Origin: Paraburkholderia tropica
Lineage (GTDB): Bacteria > Pseudomonadota > Gammaproteobacteria > Burkholderiales > Burkholderiaceae
DNA length: 64,000 nt
Assembly (NCBI RefSeq): GCF_914484835.1
Contig: NZ_CAJZAR010000031.1
Location: 124,001 to 188,000, forward strand
Direction: 5' to 3'
Made by a program: the position numbers and the translations under genes. The stretch's first letter is position 1; the number at the start of each line of letters is the position of its first letter. Shown here one piece after another: positions 53,564 through 64,000 of this stretch. Below the pieces are notes generated by a model. That model worked only from the letters and a program-made list of their open reading frames with translations. It did not search any database and was not told where the DNA came from.

Positions 53564-54918
53564 TGGCCGCCCACACGCTGCGTGTCACGACCGGCGATGC
53601 ACCCGTCGGCACGCTGAGCTTCGAATCGCGCGAGGAGCGCTACGGCTTCGATTACGACGCGGCCTGGCGTCAGCGCGACGATGCTTTTCCGCTCTCGCCG
53701 CACATCCCGCTCTCGGGCGAGGTCGCGGCGCCGGGCGCAGTGCAGCGTTTCTTGCAGAACTTGCTGCCGGAGGGACGCGCGCTCGACGTCGCTTCCATCG
53801 TCAATCAGATCTCGAAGGAGAACGTCTTCGGGCTCGTGCGCGTGCTCGGCAAGGAGCCGGTCGGCGCGCTGAGTTTCGCGCCAACCGCGGATCTGTCCAG
53901 CGCTCCGGGTGAGGCCGCGCTGCCGCTGCGCAGACCGATTTCGGCGGAAGAATTGAGCCAGCGCATCCGTGAGCGCGATCTCGTCGATTTTCCGGTCTGG
54001 GACGGCAAGGTGCGGCTCTCGGTTGCGGGCTATCAGGACAAGCTGCAAGTGCTGGCGGAAGGCACACGCCTCGCGCTCGCGGACGGCGCGCTCAGTTCGA
54101 CGCACATCCTCAAGCCCGAGTCGCGCAATGCCGTGACGCCGTACATGGTCGCCAACGAGCATTTCTGCATGACGCTGGCGGCGCGGTTGGGGCTGAAGGT
54201 CGCACCGGTCGAGATCCGCCGCATCCCCGAGCCGATTTTGCTGATCGAGCGTTTCGACCGCGAAGTGGCGTTCGATCCCGTCGATGGCGAGACCGTGATC
54301 GCTGTGCGCAGGCGGCATGTGATCGACGGCTGTCAGGCGCTCGATCTGCCCGTGTCGTTCAAGTACGAGCGCAACTTCGGCAATGTCGCCGACGTGCGCA
54401 ATATCCGCGAAGGCGTGAGTTTCGAGAAGCTGTTCGCGCTCGAACCGTATTTCGACAATCCGCTGTCGACGCGCACGTTTCTCGTGCGCTGGGCCTTGCT
54501 GCACGCGCTGATCGGCAATAGCGACGCGCATGGCAAGAACATCTCGTTTTTCATGCGCGCGTCGAATCTGGAGCCCGCGCCGCTGTATGACCTCGTGTCG
54601 GTGAACGCGTATGGCGAGCGCGTCGAGCAGGACATGGCGATGGCCTATGGCGACGTGTTCCGGCTTCAGGAACTCACGCCGTACGCGCTCGCGGATTTCG
54701 CCCAGCGCACCGCCACGCAGCCGCGTTTTCTGGAGCGCGAGATGGTGCGCATGGCGCGGCAGGCGAGTGCGCTCGCACCGGAATTGGCGCGTGCCGAGGT
54801 CTATGTGGGCGAGGAGCGGACGCTGGTGGACGAGGTGGCGCGTTTTGTCGTCGCGCAAAGTCAGGCGCTGCTGAAACTCGCGCCCGAGGTGCCGAAGGTC
54901 GATCGCAATCTGTTCTGA
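53563..54918 (+). CDS. hipA: HipA-type serine/threonine kinase toxin
   Basis: A 451-residue HipA kinase. N-terminal GTLSFESREERYGFDYDAAW is typical of the family. The Ser of the regulatory loop is Ser153 in RLSVAGYQDKLQVL (E. coli VSISVAGAQEK-type). The catalytic Asp321 and Asn326 lie in LIGNSDAHGKNISFFM, and the metal-binding Asp343 in APLYDLVS. All key residues are present, so it looks active. E. coli HipA phosphorylates glutamyl-tRNA synthetase and induces persistence; the target here is inferred only by homology. Confidence 0.95.
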   Translation: MAAHTLRVTTGDAPVGTLSFESREERYGFDYDAAWRQRDDAFPLSPHIPLSGEVAAPGAVQRFLQNLLPEGRALDVASIVNQISKENVFGLVRVLGKEPVGALSFAPTADLSSAPGEAALPLRRPISAEELSQRIRERDLVDFPVWDGKVRLSVAGYQDKLQVLAEGTRLALADGALSSTHILKPESRNAVTPYMVANEHFCMTLAARLGLKVAPVEIRRIPEPILLIERFDREVAFDPVDGETVIAVRRRHVIDGCQALDLPVSFKYERNFGNVADVRNIREGVSFEKLFALEPYFDNPLSTRTFLVRWALLHALIGNSDAHGKNISFFMRASNLEPAPLYDLVSVNAYGERVEQDMAMAYGDVFRLQELTPYALADFAQRTATQPRFLEREMVRMARQASALAPELARAEVYVGEERTLVDEVARFVVAQSQALLKLAPEVPKVDRNLF

Positions 54919-55040
54919 TGCTGTGGCGCCGTTATGCGCATAAAACGGGGCAGATCGCGCTGAGAGGGACTGAGACTGAGCGCACGATCAATTGCAACTA
55001 ACAGCCAAGAAGCGCCGACGCCGATAAAAAACAGCGGAGC

Positions 55041-55628
55041 TTAATCCGCGCGATCGGCTTCGTCGGCGTCCATCGACCGGCCGATGATGCGCGTCGGAAA
55101 CGGCTCGCCAGGCGGGCGGGTGGGCAGGTCGTGATCGTGCCCCAGACCGGCGGGGCGGCGGCGCGGCGCGACCGCATCGAGCAAGGCCTGCTGTTCGGGC
55201 GGAATCTGGTAGTCCCAGCCGAATTTGCTCAATTGCAGGCTCTGCGCGATACGCAGCGCGGGCTCCATGAACTGAAGCGCGGCGGCGGGCTCGTAACGCG
55301 CCTGAACGGTATCGAGGAACAGATGCAGCCAGCGGCTGAAGTGGCGCGGCTCGACGCCTTCCACCGGATTGTGGGCCTGCTGCACATTGCCGCGGTACGT
55401 TTTCGTGCCGAGCACAAGACTCGACCAGAAGCGCACCATTTTCGGCAGATGGTCGTCCCAGCGCCCGGCCAGCATGCCGTCGAAGACCGGACCGAGCAGC
55501 GCGTCCGCACGCACACGGTCGTAGAACGCGTAGACGAGTTCGCGGATGTTGTCTTCGGTCGGCTCGGCGTAGGGGGCGGCAGGAACGTGAGCTTCGTTCT
55601 GCGTGGAAGCGGGATGGGCGTCGGTCAT
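55041..55628 (-). CDS. Group III truncated haemoglobin
   Basis: A 195-residue protein whose residues ~20-140 form a trHb III globin: ELVYAFYDRVRADALLGPVFDGML (B10 Tyr), MVRFWSSLVLGTKTYRGN and QQAHNPVEGVEPRHFSRWLHLFLDTV with His86 as the likely proximal ligand. The C-terminal ~55 residues are a polar, Pro/Arg/Asp-rich tail not found in short members. Group III globins are linked to NO or O2 handling in Campylobacter. It is divergent from nsrR, supporting NO-responsive expression. The start is the ATG at 55628. Confidence 0.92.
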   Translation of the reverse strand: MTDAHPASTQNEAHVPAAPYAEPTEDNIRELVYAFYDRVRADALLGPVFDGMLAGRWDDHLPKMVRFWSSLVLGTKTYRGNVQQAHNPVEGVEPRHFSRWLHLFLDTVQARYEPAAALQFMEPALRIAQSLQLSKFGWDYQIPPEQQALLDAVAPRRRPAGLGHDHDLPTRPPGEPFPTRIIGRSMDADEADRAD

Positions 55629-55820
55629 GTTGCGCTGGTACGGATGATGCGAAGGGTACGTAGGCCGCGGCACATTCCGATACGGCCGGAAATGCCGGAA
55701 AATACCTGGAAATACGAAGCGTTCATGATACCCGGGCAGCGCAAAACCCGCATGAACGCTGCATGTTATCTTAGACGCATTAGCGTCACGATTGACCTGA
55801 CTCATTTTTTAACGATCGCC

Positions 55821-56309
55821 ATGAGACTGACCGACTACACCGACTACTCGCTGCGCGTGATGCTGTATCTCGCGCTGCGCCGCGACGGCCTGGCGACGAT
55901 CCAGGAAATCTCCGACGCCTACGGCATCTCGAAGAACCATCTGATGAAGGTCGTGCAGCGGCTCGGCGAACTCGGCTGGGTCGACACCATTCGCGGGCGC
56001 AACGGCGGCCTGCGGCTCGCGCCGGCTTCGCTCGCGCTGAGCGTCGGCACGGTGGTGCGCCATACCGAGAGCGATTTTGCGCTGGTCGGCTGTTTTCCCG
56101 ACGAGCACGGCGAGCGTCGCGGCTGCGTCATCGAACCGCAGTGCCGTCTCAAGCATGCGCTGGCGGCCGCGCGCGACGCCTTCCTCGCCGAACTCGACCG
56201 CCACACCATCGGCGAACTGGCGCAGCCGGAGAGTGAACTGAGCAGCGTGCTCGGCATCTCGGCCATCAACTTCATGCCGCGCGCGAAGCCGGCCAGCGCC
56301 GCGCGCTGA
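55821..56309 (+). CDS. nsrR: NO-sensing Rrf2 repressor NsrR
   Basis: A 162-residue Rrf2-family regulator. The winged HTH is MRLTDYTDYSLRVMLYLALRRDGLATIQEISDAYGISKNHLMKVVQRLGELGWVDTIRGRNGGLRL. Fe-S ligands are Cys91, Cys102 and Cys108 (GCFPDEHGERRGCVIEPQC). The C-x10-C-x5-C spacing is longer than the C-x4-C-x5-C of E. coli NsrR, but the loop length is known to vary. NsrR loses repression when NO damages its cluster. The divergent truncated globin is the obvious target. Confidence 0.93.
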   Translation: MRLTDYTDYSLRVMLYLALRRDGLATIQEISDAYGISKNHLMKVVQRLGELGWVDTIRGRNGGLRLAPASLALSVGTVVRHTESDFALVGCFPDEHGERRGCVIEPQCRLKHALAAARDAFLAELDRHTIGELAQPESELSSVLGISAINFMPRAKPASAAR

Positions 56310-56391
56310 CGGCGCTGGCCGGCGTCCGCTTCACGCCGGTTTTCGCGTCGAACCTCGCGACGCGCGTTGATCAGACAAATCTGCGATTTTC

Positions 56392-56417
56392 ACGGCCGTC
56401 CCGCTGCGGGCGGCCGT
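56392..56417 (+). terminator. GC-rich hairpin after nsrR
   Basis: ACGGCCG and CGGCCGT flank an inner CCCGC/GCGGG helix. No T-run follows, so termination would be weak. Confidence 0.4.
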
Positions 56418-56472
56418 CTGCGCATCCAGAACGCTTCCATACTAAAAATCGGAAAAAATGACGGCCTGTGCG

Positions 56473-56500
56473 CTTGAAACTGGCGCAATGACCCTTAAAT
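56473..56500 (+). promoter_or_regulatory. Heat-shock (sigma-32-type) promoter of clpB
   Basis: CTTGAAA (56473-56479), 12-13 bp, then CCCTTAAAT (56492-56500). This resembles the RpoH consensus CTTGAAA/CCCCATNT and lies 38 bp upstream of the clpB start. Confidence 0.7.
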
Positions 56501-56537
56501 TTGGTGACAGTCAAGATTACTGGAGGTCTCGTTTTAA

Positions 56538-59135
<2,598 letters not shown>

Positions 59136-59185
59136 ACGCACTGAGTGAGCATCGGGCGCGACGGTGATGCGTCGCGCTACGAATG

Positions 59186-59218
59186 AAAAGGGCTCCCCAA
59201 TCGGGGAGCCCTTTTTTC
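59186..59218 (+). terminator. Terminator of clpB
   Basis: AAAAGGGCTCCCC/GGGGAGCCCTTTTTT forms a 13-bp stem with an AATC loop and a T-run. It is probably bidirectional, serving the convergent YidB-like gene as well. Confidence 0.94.
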
Positions 59219-59275
59219 ATGGGCGATGCGAAAGCGCCAACGCGCGAGAGACGCGCCGCGCGTCACTTCACCTCA

Positions 59276-59716
59276 TCAAGCCTGCTTGTTGCCGCCGCCG
59301 AACAGCGCGGCGAGGCCGCCGAGCGTGCCGAGCACGCTTTCGCTGTTGATCTGGCCGCCTTGCGGCACTTCGCCGTTCGGCGTGCCCGCGTTCACGACGT
59401 GCGGCAGCACCTGGGCGAGCAGGCCGCTGACCTGGTCGGGCTGCATGCCGACCTTCTGCGCGAGACCCGAGACCACGTCCGAGCCGAGCACATTGTGCAG
59501 TTGAACGGGCGACACGGCCTGGTTCTCGCCGTTGCCGACCCACGATTGCACGACGTCGCCGAGACCGCCTTGCTGGAACTTCTGGATGAGGCCGTTCAGG
59601 CCGCCCGGCTGGTTGTTGACGAATTCCATCGCGAGTGCGAGGAGTTGGGCCTGGCCGCCGCCTTGTTGCTGTTGCGACGAACCGAGCAGGGAACCGAGGG
59701 TATCAAGCAGGCTCAT
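59276..59716 (-). CDS. YidB-family (DUF937) protein
   Basis: A 146-residue Gln/Gly-rich protein: MSLLDTLGSLLGSSQQQQGGGQAQLLALAMEFVNNQPGGLNGLIQKFQQGGLGDVVQSWVGNGEN is the DUF937/YidB core, followed by VSPVQLHNVLGSDVVSGLAQKVGMQPDQVSGLLAQVLPHVVN. A Gly/Asn-rich end follows. Family function is unknown; members are soluble and often osmotically or stationary-phase regulated. It is convergent with clpB across a strong terminator. Confidence 0.9.
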   Translation of the reverse strand: MSLLDTLGSLLGSSQQQQGGGQAQLLALAMEFVNNQPGGLNGLIQKFQQGGLGDVVQSWVGNGENQAVSPVQLHNVLGSDVVSGLAQKVGMQPDQVSGLLAQVLPHVVNAGTPNGEVPQGGQINSESVLGTLGGLAALFGGGNKQA

Positions 59717-59827
59717 GACGATCTCACTGAATGATGGCCGCGACGGGGGACGCGGCCGGAAAATCGGACGGCGCGCATCGGGCGCGCCGCGGGACGGCTG
59801 AAAGTGCCGGAAAGCGGGCGCGCGGTA

Positions 59828-60451
59828 TCAGGCGCCCGAGGCGGCCGCGTCGGAAGCGGCCTTGCTCTTCTTCGACTTCTTGCCCTTCTTGGCTTTGGTA
59901 TCCGAGGCGGCGTCCGGCGCGGTGGCGGCGGGCGCGGCCGAACCCGCCTGCGCGGCGCTCGCGGCGGCGGCTTCCTTGTCCTTCTTGCTCTTGCGCTTGG
60001 ACTTGCCGGCCGTGGCGTCCGAGGCGGCCGGCGCGGTCGTGGCCGTCGGAGCCGTCGTAGCAGGCGTGTGAGTCATCGGGTTCGGCGCGGTGCCGGTCGT
60101 GGCGGCGGGCGCGGCCGTCGTGGCCGGGGTCGCCGCCTTGCCGCTCTTGGCCGACGCAGCCGGCTTACCCGCCGGCGGCGCCGACGAACCGTTGATCGTC
60201 AGGCCCGCGGCTTCGAGATTCTGCACCGACTTCGGCCCGATGCCCTTCACGCGCGTGACGAGATCGTCGGCGTCCTTGAACGGGCCGTTCTTGCTGCGTT
60301 CGTCGAGGATCGCCTTGGCGTGGGCCGGGCCGATGCCCTTGACCGATTCGAGCGCCGCCTGATCGGCGGTATTGACTTCGACAGCCGCGGCGAACGCGGC
60401 GGACAGCGACAGACCGAGTGCGAGGAACAGCATCAGCAGCTTCTTCAGCAT
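59828..60451 (-). CDS. Secreted ComEA-type helix-hairpin-helix protein
   Basis: A 207-residue protein. A Sec signal peptide (MLKKLLMLFLALGLSLSAAFA) precedes a ComEA HhH domain (residues ~24-88: EVNTADQAALESVKGIGPAHAKAILDERSKNGPFKDADDLVTRVKGIGPKSVQNLEAAGLTING). A ~120-residue Ala/Thr/Lys tail has two Lys-rich clusters (KSKRKSKKDK, KAKKGKKSKKSK), unusual for ComEA and able to bind DNA or wall polymers. ComEA captures transforming DNA in the periplasm. No other com gene is adjacent. Confidence 0.9.
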   Translation of the reverse strand: MLKKLLMLFLALGLSLSAAFAAAVEVNTADQAALESVKGIGPAHAKAILDERSKNGPFKDADDLVTRVKGIGPKSVQNLEAAGLTINGSSAPPAGKPAASAKSGKAATPATTAAPAATTGTAPNPMTHTPATTAPTATTAPAASDATAGKSKRKSKKDKEAAAASAAQAGSAAPAATAPDAASDTKAKKGKKSKKSKAASDAAASGA

Positions 60452-60766
60452 GGCAATCACTCCATTGAGGGCAATTCGAATTCGGTTAGCCGGGAACGGA
60501 CGACGCATCCAGTCGGTAGGGCGCTGCGCTATCAGGATAGGACAGTTCGCGCATCCGTGGACGGGAAGCGGTCGATTTATACCGAGCGTTTCGTGGCAAG
60601 ACAATCGCACCGCACAATATTTAATACTTCTGTGCATTGTGGCGGCGGCCGATCGCGGCGAATCACGGCAAATCGCGGCGGGCGCAACGAGCGCGCGTGC
60701 GCCAGGACGGTGCGCGCGTTCGGAAAACTGCGGCTGGAGCGTCGGAAAAACCGTAGGCGCAAACGC
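60452..60766. other. Intergenic region with a 10-bp triplicate
   Basis: 315 bp between acoR and the ComEA-like gene. It holds an AT-rich patch (60614-60642, CACAAT...ATTGTG inverted repeat), the likely promoter of the ComEA-like gene, and a three-copy 10-bp repeat at 60651-60680 (GATCGCGGCG, AATCACGGCA, AATCGCGGCG). Confidence 0.5.
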
Positions 60767-62764
60767 TCAGGCCCGATGCGGTCCGACGATACCGTGCTTC
60801 GCGATACGCCGATAAAGCGTCGCGCGCGAGATGCCGAGCGCGGCAGCGGCGGCGTCGGGACGCCAGCGATGCGTGGTGAGGGCAGCGAGGATGCGGGCGC
60901 GCTCGGCGTTGCCGGTTTGACCGGTAGCACGTTCGCTCGACGGCGCCGTGGCGCCGCATGGGTCGCATGGCGAAACGGCCAACTGCGCCGCGAGATCGGC
61001 GCTCAAATGCCGCGCCTCCACGCGCACGGTGTCGCACACCGCGCATGCGTAGCGCATGGCATTGCGCAACTGGCGCAGATTGCCGGGCCACGCATAGTCG
61101 GCGAGTTGCGCGGCCAGCGCGGCGTCGAGCCCGAGCGGGCGGCCCGCGGCCTGCGCTTCCTCGGCGAATACCGCGTCGATCAGCGTGCCGATGTCGCGCC
61201 GCTCGCGCAGCGGCGGCAGCGTGAGCACCGCGCCGCTCAGGCGGTAATAGAGATCGTCGCGAAACGCGCCCGCCGCGGCCATCTGCGCGAGATCGCGGTG
61301 CGTCGCGCAGATCACGTCGAGATCGACACGCAGCGGCGTCTCGCCGCCGAGCGGCAGCACTTCGCCTTCGGCGAGCACGCGCAGCAGGCGCGTCTGCAAC
61401 GCGAGCGGCATGTCGCCGATTTCGTCGAGAAACAGCGTGCCGCCATCGGCCAGCGCGATCTTGCCGCGCGCGCCGTGACGCCGCGCGCCCGTGAACGCGC
61501 CCGGCGCATAACCGAACAACTCGCTCTCGATCAGCGACTCGGGCAGCGCGCCGCAATTCACCGCGACGAACGGCCGGTTGTGGCGCGGCCCCGCATCGTG
61601 GATCGCGCGCGCGAATACTTCCTTGCCCGCGCCGGTTTCGCCGAGCAGCAGAATCGGCAGCCGCTTGCCGACCACGCGCTGCGCGATGCGCGCGTTCTCG
61701 GCCACGTGCGCGTCGGCGCTGCGCAGGAAGGGGCCGAGCGCGCTGCGGTCGTGCGTTTCCTCGGCGCGCGTGGTGCGCATGGCGTGTCCGTCGCGCGCGT
61801 CGCGCAGCGGCACCGCGCCATGCACGCCCGCCGACGCGGAGCGCCCGAGCGGCGCACGGATACGCGCATAAAGCATCGCGCCGCTCGCACGCAGACGCAG
61901 CGACGCGATGGCTTCGATGCGGCCGATATCGCGCAACTGCACGTGTGACGAATCGAAAATCTCGTCGATATGACGCGGGCCTTCGAGGCCCGGAATGATT
62001 TCGCGCGCGCGCCGGTTCGCGGCGACCACGTTGCCGTTTTCGTCGAAGGCGATCAGCAGTTCGGGCTGCGCCTCGACGTAATTGCGGCTCTGATGGCCGA
62101 ACAGAATCCAGCACGACGACGTGCGATGCAGGAAATAGCCGTCCTCGATGAGCGTCGCGCTTTGCCGCACGAGCTGATTGACGATGCGCTGGCTCTCGCG
62201 CCCGTCGGGCGACTGCACGGCGGAGGCATCGAGCACGCCGATCAGTTCGCCGCCCGGCGCGAAAATCGGCGCGGCGCTGCACGTGAGCGTGGTGAACGCC
62301 GCGCGGAAATGATCGGTCTTGTGCACGGTGATCGGCGCGAGATCGGCCAGCACGCTCGCGATCCCGCAAGTGCCTTCCTCGCTCTCCGACCAGCACGAAC
62401 CGATATGCAGGCCCGCGTGCTTGAAGTCGTTGCGGCGCTCGCGGTCGATGCGGTAGTCGATGGTCACGCCGTGCGCGTCGGTGAGCATCACGCAGTAATC
62501 GGCGTCGCGCACCACGTCGTGCAGGCGCGTGAGGCACTGGCCCGAGGCGCGCAGAAACGATTCCTCGCGCTCGCGGATTTCGCGCAGTTCGGCGGCGCTC
62601 AGTACGCGCGGGCCGATCACCGAACCGGGGTCGAGCTGATAGCGCTCGAATGAGCGCTGCCACGACGATGCGAGCCGCGCCGAGCCGGACGGCGCGGGCA
62701 CGCGGCCTTCGACGGCGTCGCGCACGCGCGCGGCGTGGCGGGTGGGAGCGAGGGCGTAGGGCAT
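60767..62764 (-). CDS. acoR: Sigma-54-dependent activator AcoR-like
   Basis: A 665-residue enhancer-binding protein. The N-terminal ~300 residues are a GAF-type sensor ([35 protein letters not shown]) and a PAS-like part ([20 protein letters not shown]). The AAA+ domain has Walker A GETGAGKE (375-382), the sigma-54 contact GAFTGA (422-427) and Walker B TLFLDEIG (443-450). A Fis-type HTH ends the protein ([22 protein letters not shown]). AcoR activates acetoin catabolism genes; the divergent acoX gene and the sigma-54 promoter between them support this. Start at 62764. Confidence 0.93.
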   Translation of the reverse strand: MPYALAPTRHAARVRDAVEGRVPAPSGSARLASSWQRSFERYQLDPGSVIGPRVLSAAELREIREREESFLRASGQCLTRLHDVVRDADYCVMLTDAHGVTIDYRIDRERRNDFKHAGLHIGSCWSESEEGTCGIASVLADLAPITVHKTDHFRAAFTTLTCSAAPIFAPGGELIGVLDASAVQSPDGRESQRIVNQLVRQSATLIEDGYFLHRTSSCWILFGHQSRNYVEAQPELLIAFDENGNVVAANRRAREIIPGLEGPRHIDEIFDSSHVQLRDIGRIEAIASLRLRASGAMLYARIRAPLGRSASAGVHGAVPLRDARDGHAMRTTRAEETHDRSALGPFLRSADAHVAENARIAQRVVGKRLPILLLGETGAGKEVFARAIHDAGPRHNRPFVAVNCGALPESLIESELFGYAPGAFTGARRHGARGKIALADGGTLFLDEIGDMPLALQTRLLRVLAEGEVLPLGGETPLRVDLDVICATHRDLAQMAAAGAFRDDLYYRLSGAVLTLPPLRERRDIGTLIDAVFAEEAQAAGRPLGLDAALAAQLADYAWPGNLRQLRNAMRYACAVCDTVRVEARHLSADLAAQLAVSPCDPCGATAPSSERATGQTGNAERARILAALTTHRWRPDAAAAALGISRATLYRRIAKHGIVGPHRA

Positions 62765-62880
62765 GGCGGTTCCAGTCGAATCCAGACCAATCCAGGCGGG
62801 GACGCGGAGCGCGCGCGGCGTCCGGCGGGAACCTGTTGTAGCACATCCGGCGCGCGCGATCACACCGCAGCGCAGCAAGC

Positions 62881-63040
62881 GAGACGGCTGAGACGATCGT
62901 CTCAGCGCGTCGCGAGACGCGCATGCGTCGCTGCACAACGGCGGCTCGGGCACGTCGTGCGGGGCGCGGCGCGATGCGGCCCGCGCGTCTCGCTGCACTG
63001 CATGGCGTCTCAGTACCGATTGCCGCGCTCGCTGAGACGC
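62881..63040. promoter_or_regulatory. Cluster of GAGACG/CGTCTC half-sites, probable AcoR enhancers
   Basis: Seven copies of the hexamer occur in 160 bp. They include the perfect 20-bp palindrome GCTGAGACGATCGTCTCAGC (62887-62906), the pair GCGAGACGC (62912-62920)/GCGTCTCGC (62985-62993) and the pair GCGTCTCAG (63005-63013)/CTGAGACGC (63032-63040). They lie ~100-260 bp upstream of the sigma-54 promoter, the normal distance for enhancer sites. Confidence 0.68.
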
Positions 63041-63140
63041 GGCGGCGCGGCGCGGCGCATCGTGCCGGGCGAGCGTGGAACGGCCGCAAAGCCGCGTCGC
63101 AGCGGCATTTCGCCGGCGCGAGCGGGCGACGCGGACGCAT

Positions 63141-63156
63141 TGGCATAACGCTTGCA
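63141..63156 (+). promoter_or_regulatory. Sigma-54 (-24/-12) promoter of acoX
   Basis: TGGCATAACGCTTGCA matches TGGCAC-N5-TTGCW with the correct GG-to-GC spacing. It is 78 bp before the acoX GTG and downstream of the half-site cluster. Confidence 0.82.
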
Positions 63157-63234
63157 GAGTCTGCGGACAAAGGCGGCGTGCAAGCGTCGCTGACACAAGG
63201 CATCCGCCCATGCGCGGATCAGGAGACAAAGCCC

Positions 63235-64000
63235 GTGACGACGCCCGTGACCGTAGGCGTGATCGCGAACCCGGCTTCGGGTCGCGACATCCGCCGCTTG
63301 ACCACGCATGCTTCCGTGTTTCCGACGGCCGAGAAAGCCAACATGGTCGTGCGCTTGCTCGCGGGCCTCGGCGCGTTCGGCGTCGATCGCGTGATCACGT
63401 TGCGCGACAAGACCGGCGTGGCCGCGCTCGTGCTGCGCGCGCTCGAAACGCATGCGGCGGTGGCGCGTCACGAGCGCTGGCCCACCGTCGATTTCATCGA
63501 TCTGCCGATCAGCGACAGCGCCGCCGACACGCACGCGGGCGTCGCCCGCATGGTGCGCGAGCAGGTCGCGCTGATCGCCGTGCTCGGCGGCGACGGCACG
63601 CATCGCGCGGTCGCGGCGCATTGCGGCGACACGCCCTTGCTCGCGCTCTCCACGGGCACCAACAACGCGTTTCCCGAACTGCGCGAGGCCACCGTGGCGG
63701 GCCTCGCGGGCGCGCTCGTCGCGACGGGCGCGGTGCCCGCCGAAACCGCGCTCTCGCGCAACAAGCGGCTGGTGGCGCGCTGCGTCGAAGGTCCGGCGCT
63801 GGGCCGCGAGGAAATCGCGCTGGTCGATGTCTGCGTGTCGCGGCAACCGTTCGTCGGCGCGCGGGCGATTTCGGATAGTTCGGATATCGAATCGTTATTT
63901 CTGGCCTTTGCGCCGCCCGACGGCATCGGGCTCGCGTCGATCGGCGGGGCATGGGCGCCGGTCGGGCGCGACGCGGCGCACGGGCTGCACATGACCTTCG
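63235..64000 (+). CDS. acoX: AcoX, ATP-NAD kinase-family protein (partial)
   Basis: The frame opens at a GTG at 63235 with AGGAG upstream and runs without a stop to the window edge, giving at least 255 residues. VTVGVIANPASGRDIRRLTTHASVFPTAEKANMVVRLL and AVLGGDGTHRAV (GGDG motif) are typical of the AcoX branch of the NAD-kinase/diacylglycerol-kinase superfamily. In Cupriavidus acoX heads acoXABC, the acetoin dehydrogenase operon; its biochemical role is still unclear. The acoABC genes should follow outside the window. Confidence 0.88.
   Translation, partial: MTTPVTVGVIANPASGRDIRRLTTHASVFPTAEKANMVVRLLAGLGAFGVDRVITLRDKTGVAALVLRALETHAAVARHERWPTVDFIDLPISDSAADTHAGVARMVREQVALIAVLGGDGTHRAVAAHCGDTPLLALSTGTNNAFPELREATVAGLAGALVATGAVPAETALSRNKRLVARCVEGPALGREEIALVDVCVSRQPFVGARAISDSSDIESLFLAFAPPDGIGLASIGGAWAPVGRDAAHGLHMTF

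Noticed and set aside
55760-55779. NsrR operator TGCATGTTATCTTAGACGCA between nsrR and the globin gene
   Set aside because: Only the outer bases are symmetric; the match to known NsrR sites is too weak to list as a feature.

Overview
This 64-kb window is chromosomal DNA of a beta-proteobacterium of the Burkholderiaceae, most likely Burkholderia, Paraburkholderia or a close relative. The evidence is high GC content and strong GC3 bias, the rpsF-priB-rpsR-rplI order, a DUF4148 secreted peptide, an Ara4N (arn) operon with arnA split into two genes, the gcl-hyi-glxR order, and an acoR/acoX pair arranged as in Cupriavidus and Burkholderia. I see no rRNA, tRNA, CRISPR array or insertion sequence. 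Nearly all of the window is ordinary core genome.

Left edge (1-1450). This is the only clearly accessory part. Two lower-GC hypothetical genes on the minus strand (one running off the left edge) end at a 23-codon fragment that matches the start of dusA (tRNA-dihydrouridine synthase A). The match breaks right after the conserved VAPMMD motif, which is the usual attachment site of dusA-targeting genomic islands and prophages. I read this as one end of an integrated element lying to the left.

1.4-11 kb. Small secreted proteins (DUF4148, RcnB-like), a Tas-like aldo-keto reductase, an ArsP-like permease, a NodIJ-family ABC exporter, a universal stress protein, a DUF2939 protein, and lexA with two SOS boxes and a possible co-transcribed small gene. 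11-18 kb. Sulfate uptake: sbp-cysT-cysW-cysA followed by the CysB-type regulator, then L-asparaginase and a BON-LysM (Kbp-like) protein. 19-24 kb. Glyoxylate salvage: gcl-hyi-glxR on the minus strand with a divergent LysR regulator and an LTTR-type site between them. 24-27 kb. A Tat-exported metallophosphoesterase and a cupredoxin, diverging from an ECF sigma factor/zinc anti-sigma pair.

27-37 kb. rpsF-priB-rpsR-rplI, dnaB, a DUF47/PiT phosphate transporter pair, an SDR protein lacking the catalytic Tyr and Lys, an NlpC/P60 lipoprotein, a PIN-PhoH ATPase and Bcp peroxiredoxin. 37-45.5 kb. The arn locus for 4-amino-4-deoxy-L-arabinose modification of lipid A (arnT, an SMR-like flippase subunit, arnB, arnC, split arnA, arnD). 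45.6-53 kb. An Mth938-like protein, alaA-hom-thrC amino-acid genes and moeA-moaD-moaE molybdopterin genes. 53-55 kb. A hipBA toxin-antitoxin module preceded by four regularly spaced operator-like repeats. 55-64 kb. A group III truncated haemoglobin divergent from NsrR, clpB with a sigma-32-type promoter, YidB-like and ComEA-like proteins, and the acoR activator divergent from a partial acoX. The acoR-acoX intergenic region holds a sigma-54 promoter and a cluster of GAGACG/CGTCTC half-sites, likely AcoR enhancers.

The strongest observations are the dusA attachment junction, the four-site hipBA operator array, and the acoR/acoX enhancer-promoter architecture. I did not find a convincing wholly new system. 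The sigma/anti-sigma/cupredoxin/phosphoesterase neighbourhood is the least explained cluster.
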